Shown here one piece after another: positions 5,223 to 8,120 of a stretch of 8,120 nucleotides of DNA; positions within the stretch are counted from its first letter, which is position 1, and every line of letters starts with the position of its first letter. The DNA is from Halobacteriales archaeon (GTDB lineage: Archaea > Thermoplasmatota > SW-10-69-26 > JACQPN01 > JAIVGT01), in contig JAIVGT010000030.1 in the NCBI GenBank assembly GCA_020201485.1, positions 1 to 8,120 on the forward strand. Direction: 5' to 3'. A program made the translations under genes and the position numbers. The notes under the pieces are model-generated. The model searched no databases. It was not told where the DNA came from and saw nothing but the letters and a program-made list of their open reading frames with translations.

Positions 5223-6200
5223 ATGTCCCGAGAGCTGACCGTGGTCCAGGCCGTGACGGACGCGCTGCGCACGGAGATGCGCGGCGACGACAGCATCATC
5301 CTCCTCGGAGAGGACGTGGGGCTGAACGGGGGCGTGTTCCGCGCCACCGATGGCCTGCAGAAGGAGTTCGGCGAGGCCCGCGTCATCGACACGCCGCTCG
5401 CCGAGGCGGGCATCATCGGCACGGCCATCGGCATGAGCCTGTACGGCCTGAAGGCGGTACCGGAGATCCAGTTCCTGGACTTCATCTACCCCGCCTTCGA
5501 CCAGATCGTGAACGAGCTGGCGAAGTTCCGCTACCGCAGCGGAGGGCAGTACGCGCCCAACGTCACCATCCGCGCCCCCTACGGCGGCGGCATCAAGGGC
5601 GGGCACTACCACTCGCAGAGCACGGAGGCCTACTTCGCCCACACCGCCGGCCTGAAGGTCGTGGTGCCGAGCAACCCCTACGACACGAAAGGCCTGCTCA
5701 TCGCGTCCATCCGGGACCCGGACCCGGTGATGTTCCTGGAGCCGAAGCGCATCTACCGCGCGATGAAGGGCGAGGTCCCCGAGGAAGCGTACACCGTGCC
5801 CATCGGCAAGGCGGCGGTGGCGAAGGAGGGGGACGACGTGACGGTCGTGGCGTACGGCAGCATGCTGCACGTCGCGCTGCAAGCGGCGATGAAGGCGGAG
5901 GAGCAAGGCGTGAGCGCCGAGGTGCTCGACCTGCGCACGCTCGTCCCCCTCGACGAGGACACGTTCCTGCAGAGCGTGAAGAAGACCGGCCGGCTCGTCG
6001 TCGTGCACGAGGCGCAGCGCACCGCCGGCTTCGGCGCCGAGCTCGTCGCGCTCGCCGCGGAGAAGGCCATCGAGCACATCGAGGCCCCCATGCTGCGCGT
6101 CACGGGCCTGGACACGCCCTTCCCCTACGCGCTGGAGAACCAGTACCTGCCCGACGTGCCGCGCGTCCTGGACGCCATCCAGCGGACGGTGAGCTACTGA
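5223..6200 (+). CDS. 2-oxoacid dehydrogenase E1 component, beta subunit
   Basis: Partner of the E1 alpha subunit in an alpha2beta2 heterotetramer. The 325-residue protein carries the family pattern throughout: LLGEDVGLNGGVFRATDGL (27-45), IDTPLAEAGIIG (55-66) with E61 as the glutamate expected to activate the thiamine ring, the segment IRAPYGGGI, then HYHSQS with H128 and H130 near the active site, and FLEPKRIYR. The C-terminal part has the LDLRTLVPLDEDT strand-loop and the HEAQRTAGFG segment of the transketolase C-terminal domain. NGGVFRAT and the YHSQSTEA form are closer to branched-chain E1 beta than to pyruvate E1 beta, but this is a lean, not proof. ATG 5223 abuts the E1 alpha stop and has a strong Shine-Dalgarno site. 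The stop TGA shares its A with the E2 ATG. Confidence 0.96.
   Translation: MSRELTVVQAVTDALRTEMRGDDSIILLGEDVGLNGGVFRATDGLQKEFGEARVIDTPLAEAGIIGTAIGMSLYGLKAVPEIQFLDFIYPAFDQIVNELAKFRYRSGGQYAPNVTIRAPYGGGIKGGHYHSQSTEAYFAHTAGLKVVVPSNPYDTKGLLIASIRDPDPVMFLEPKRIYRAMKGEVPEEAYTVPIGKAAVAKEGDDVTVVAYGSMLHVALQAAMKAEEQGVSAEVLDLRTLVPLDEDTFLQSVKKTGRLVVVHEAQRTAGFGAELVALAAEKAIEHIEAPMLRVTGLDTPFPYALENQYLPDVPRVLDAIQRTVSY
6188..6193 (+). promoter_or_regulatory. Shine-Dalgarno site for E2
   Basis: GGTGAG lies six bases before ATG 6200, at the same spacing as the sites before E1 beta and the second E1 alpha. It supports starting E2 at the TGATG overlap rather than further upstream in the open frame. Confidence 0.6.
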
Positions 6201-7543
6201 TGTTCGAGTTCAAGCTCCCCGACATCGGCGAGGGCGTGCACGAAGGCGAGGTCGTGCGCTGGCTCGTGAAGCAGGGCGACGTGGTGAAGGAGAACCAGCC
6301 CATCGTCGAGGTCATGACGGACAAGGCCACGGTCGAGCTCACCAGCCCGCGCGCCGGCCGCATCGCCAGGCTCGGCGGCCCGGAAGGCACGGTCCTGAAG
6401 GTCGGCGAGCTGCTCGTCGCCATCGAGGAGGGCGCGACCGGGGCGAGCCAGGCGCCGCGCGTGCAGCAGGACGTGCAGCGCAACCTGCAGAGCCCGCCGG
6501 AGAAGAACGACAAGACGCTCTTCGAAGGCCTGGGCGAGGGCTCGCTGCCGAGCTACGTCAGCCCGGAGGCGCGGGCGCGCGCGCAGGGCAGGCCGGAGCA
6601 GGCGGAGCTGGTCGCGGGCAAGGTCCTGGCCACGCCCTCGACGCGTGCCCTGGCCCGGGAGCTCGGCGTGGAGCTCGTGCGCGTGCGCGGCTCGGGCCCG
6701 AACGGCCGCGTCACGACCGAGGACGTGCAGCGCGCCGCGGCGCAGACCCGGCCGCAGATGGGGGCGACGCATCAGGCGATGGAGCCGCTCCCCTCCCCGC
6801 GCATGAAGCCGGCCGAGCCCGTCGCCGCCAGCGGCCAGGGCGAGGAGCGCGTGCCCATCCGCGCCCTGCGCAAGCGCATCTACGACAACATGCGCCGCAG
6901 CAAGGACATGGCGGCGCACTTCACCTACGTCGAGGAGTGCGACGTGGGGGAGCTCCTGCAATTGCGCGAAGCGGCGAAGGGCGCGGCGGAGCGCCAGGGC
7001 GTGAAGCTCACCTTCCTGCCCTTCATCGTCAAGGCGGCCGTCGCGGCGCTGAAGCGCTACCCGGACCTGAACGCGCACGTCGACGACGCGAAGCTGGAAT
7101 TGGTGCGCTATGCGCGGGTCAACATCGGCGTCGCGGTGCAGACGGAGCGCGGCCTGATGGTGTTCGTGGTGCACGACGCGGACAAGAAGGGCATCCTGCA
7201 GATCGCGCGGGAGATGCAGGACCTGAGCGAGCTGGCGCGCCAGGGCAAGATCAAGGCCGAGGACCTGAGCGGGAGCACGTTCACCATCACCTCCCTGGGC
7301 AAGACGGGCGGGCTGCTCGCCACGCCCATCATCAACTACCCCGAGGTCGCCATCATGGGCGTGCACAAGATCGAGAAGCGCGCCGTGGTGAACGCGGACA
7401 ACGAGATCGTGGCCGCGGACCGCATGAACCTCAGCTTCAGCTTCGACCACCGCGTCATCGACGGAGCCGTGGGGGCGGAGTTCGCCCACGCCCTCATCCG
7501 CTACATCGAGGACCCGAAGCTCCTCCTGCTGGAGTCGATGTGA
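6200..7543 (+). CDS. 2-oxoacid dehydrogenase E2 component (dihydrolipoyl acyltransferase)
   Basis: E2 forms the core of the complex: its lipoyl arm receives the acyl group from E1 and the catalytic domain passes it to CoA. The 447-residue protein has one lipoyl domain (about 1-77) with K42 in MTDKATVE as the lipoylation site, a linker, a peripheral-subunit-binding domain (about 143-180, from ATPSTRALARE to GPNGRVTTEDV), a second linker, and the acyltransferase domain (about 215-447). The active-site motif DHRVIDG gives H417 and D421. The linkers are rich in Gln, Glu and Arg rather than the long Ala-Pro repeats of many bacterial E2 proteins. The start overlaps the E1 beta stop as TGATG and the stop overlaps the VOC start in the same way, so translation is probably coupled. 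The single lipoyl domain fits a branched-chain or archaeal-type E2. Substrate is not decided by sequence. Confidence 0.96.
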   Translation: MFEFKLPDIGEGVHEGEVVRWLVKQGDVVKENQPIVEVMTDKATVELTSPRAGRIARLGGPEGTVLKVGELLVAIEEGATGASQAPRVQQDVQRNLQSPPEKNDKTLFEGLGEGSLPSYVSPEARARAQGRPEQAELVAGKVLATPSTRALARELGVELVRVRGSGPNGRVTTEDVQRAAAQTRPQMGATHQAMEPLPSPRMKPAEPVAASGQGEERVPIRALRKRIYDNMRRSKDMAAHFTYVEECDVGELLQLREAAKGAAERQGVKLTFLPFIVKAAVAALKRYPDLNAHVDDAKLELVRYARVNIGVAVQTERGLMVFVVHDADKKGILQIAREMQDLSELARQGKIKAEDLSGSTFTITSLGKTGGLLATPIINYPEVAIMGVHKIEKRAVVNADNEIVAADRMNLSFSFDHRVIDGAVGAEFAHALIRYIEDPKLLLLESM

Positions 7544-7917
7544 TGCCGGCGGGCGAGGTCCGCCTCGGGCACGCCGCGCCGGTGCTGTCCACGCGCGACC
7601 TCGCCGTGACGAAGGCGTGGTACGAGCGCCACCTCGGCTTCCGGGCGTTCCCGGGCTGGGAGAAATGGGAGTACCTCATCCTGGAGCGCGACGGCGTGCG
7701 CCTGCACTTCCGGCGCGGCGAGGGCGGGCACGCGGCGGGCGGCGAGTTCTACCTCCAGCTCTCCGGCGACATCGACGGCCTCGCGGCGCGCATGAAGCAG
7801 CAGGGCGCGGACCTGCACGACCTGCCCGAGGACCAGCCCTACGGCATGCGCGAGTTCGTCGTGCACGACGCGGACGGGCGGCACGTGCGCATCGGCAAGC
7901 CCCTGGGAGGGAGCTGA
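7543..7917 (+). CDS. VOC superfamily protein (glyoxalase/bleomycin-resistance fold)
   Basis: A 124-residue protein of the vicinal oxygen chelate superfamily, with two beta-alpha-beta-beta-beta units. The first has PVLSTRDLAVTKAWYERHLG (14-33), the usual strand, helix and WYxxxLGF pattern, followed by YLILERDGVRLHFRRG; the second ends in REFVVHDADGRHVRIG (about 104-119), the common REFxxxDxDGxxxxxG signature. The form YLILERDGVRLHF is closer to bleomycin-resistance-like binding proteins than to metal-dependent glyoxalase I, and a full set of metal ligands is not evident. It sits between E2 and a second E1 alpha with one-base TGATG overlaps on both sides and GGAG (7531-7534) before its start, so it is part of the operon. 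It may bind or detoxify a small molecule linked to 2-oxoacid metabolism, but that is a guess from context. Confidence 0.88.
   Translation: MPAGEVRLGHAAPVLSTRDLAVTKAWYERHLGFRAFPGWEKWEYLILERDGVRLHFRRGEGGHAAGGEFYLQLSGDIDGLAARMKQQGADLHDLPEDQPYGMREFVVHDADGRHVRIGKPLGGS
7906..7910 (+). promoter_or_regulatory. Shine-Dalgarno site for second E1 alpha
   Basis: GGAGG within GGGAGGGAG lies six bases before ATG 7917. It confirms the start at the TGATG overlap with the VOC gene. Confidence 0.75.
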
Positions 7918-8120
7918 TGGAGCTGAGCCCGGAGCTGGAGGAGCAGCGCAAGCTCGCGACCGGCCTGCTGCGCTGCCTCGACGAATCGGGGAAGGCGGTG
8001 CGCGAGCCGCCCAAGCTGCCCGCGGACGAGCACCGCCGCATGTACCAGGCCATGCTCACGGCGCGCCTGCTCGACGCGCGCATGATGCTCCTGCAGCGCC
8101 AGGGCCGCATCGGCTTCTAC
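7917..8120 (+). CDS. Second 2-oxoacid dehydrogenase E1 alpha subunit, N-terminal part
   Basis: Sixty-eight codons are visible before the window ends. The N-terminus has the E1 alpha layout: a LDESGK segment (21-26), a PPKLPADEHRRMYQAML helix start (31-47) and LLDARMMLLQRQGRIGFY (51-68). Over the last 23 visible residues it matches the first E1 alpha (its residues 35-57) at 17 positions, so the two are paralogs, but the N-terminal 45 residues differ in sequence and are about ten residues longer. The substrate type cannot be read from this part; the thiamine-binding motif and active-site loop lie beyond the edge. It starts at a TGATG overlap with the VOC gene and has a good Shine-Dalgarno site, so it belongs to the same operon. 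A second E1 beta, E2 or E3 may follow outside the window. Confidence 0.88.
   Translation, partial: MELSPELEEQRKLATGLLRCLDESGKAVREPPKLPADEHRRMYQAMLTARLLDARMMLLQRQGRIGFY

Noticed and set aside
3846..6077. A 743-codon open frame on the minus strand opposite E1 alpha and E1 beta.
   Set aside because: It is rich in His, Arg, Ala, Leu and Val with no domain pattern, and lies opposite two genes with full motif sets. Long antisense frames are common in GC-rich DNA.
5219..6199. In-frame extension of E2 upstream, giving a 774-residue product.
   Set aside because: The extra part overlaps E1 beta out of frame and is Arg/Pro/Gly-rich without domains; E2 starts cleanly at ATG 6200 with a lipoyl domain.
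6194..7489. A 431-codon open frame on the minus strand opposite E2.
   Set aside because: Same low-complexity antisense composition, with E2 fully supported on the plus strand.

Overview
The window looks like chromosomal DNA of a GC-rich archaeon, possibly a relative of Thermoplasmatota. Several first genes lack a Shine-Dalgarno site and have an AT-rich TATA-like box about 26-31 bases upstream of the start codon, as expected for leaderless or nearly leaderless archaeal transcripts. The genes inside the operon do have Shine-Dalgarno sites. There is a lipobox lipoprotein crowded with N-glycosylation sequons. The proteins are not extremely acidic, which argues against a haloarchaeon. The core enzymes (lipoyl synthase, 2-oxoacid dehydrogenase subunits, pirin, VOC protein) are shared with bacteria, so the assignment is an inference of moderate strength.

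Layout, left to right. (1) Bases 1-384, minus strand: N-terminal 128 codons of a pirin, running off the left edge. (2) 498-1388, plus: lipoyl synthase LipA, divergent from pirin. (3) A block of about 1.43-4.02 kb with lower GC and looser codon use. It holds a secreted metzincin-like protein (minus, 1433-2656), a divergent lipoprotein (plus, 2766-3368), a non-coding stretch with a nested inverted repeat, a possible 51-residue basic ORF (minus, 3596-3751) and an 81-residue protein that looks like an internally deleted member of a conserved family (minus, 3776-4021). (4) 4140-8120, plus: a tightly packed 2-oxoacid dehydrogenase operon, E1 alpha, E1 beta, E2, a VOC/glyoxalase-fold protein, and the start of a second E1 alpha that runs off the right edge. 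The last three junctions are all TGATG, where stop and start share one base.

How the genes fit together: E1 alpha/beta (thiamine-diphosphate dependent) decarboxylates a 2-oxoacid and passes the acyl group to the lipoyl lysine of E2, which transfers it to CoA. LipA inserts the sulfurs that make that lipoyl group. E3 (dihydrolipoamide dehydrogenase) is not in the window. Motifs in E1 alpha/beta lean towards the branched-chain type but do not exclude pyruvate. Pirin beside this cluster is notable because a bacterial pirin has been reported to bind pyruvate dehydrogenase E1. The secreted protein pair looks unrelated to this pathway and seems to sit between lipA and the operon as an insertion.

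Most interesting points: a metzincin-like protein whose first zinc histidine is glutamine and whose third is displaced by one; a lipoprotein in which all nine asparagines lie in N-X-S/T sequons, beside a secreted neighbour with 28 asparagines and no such sequon; two E1 alpha genes in one operon around a VOC gene; and the pirin-lipA-dehydrogenase neighbourhood.
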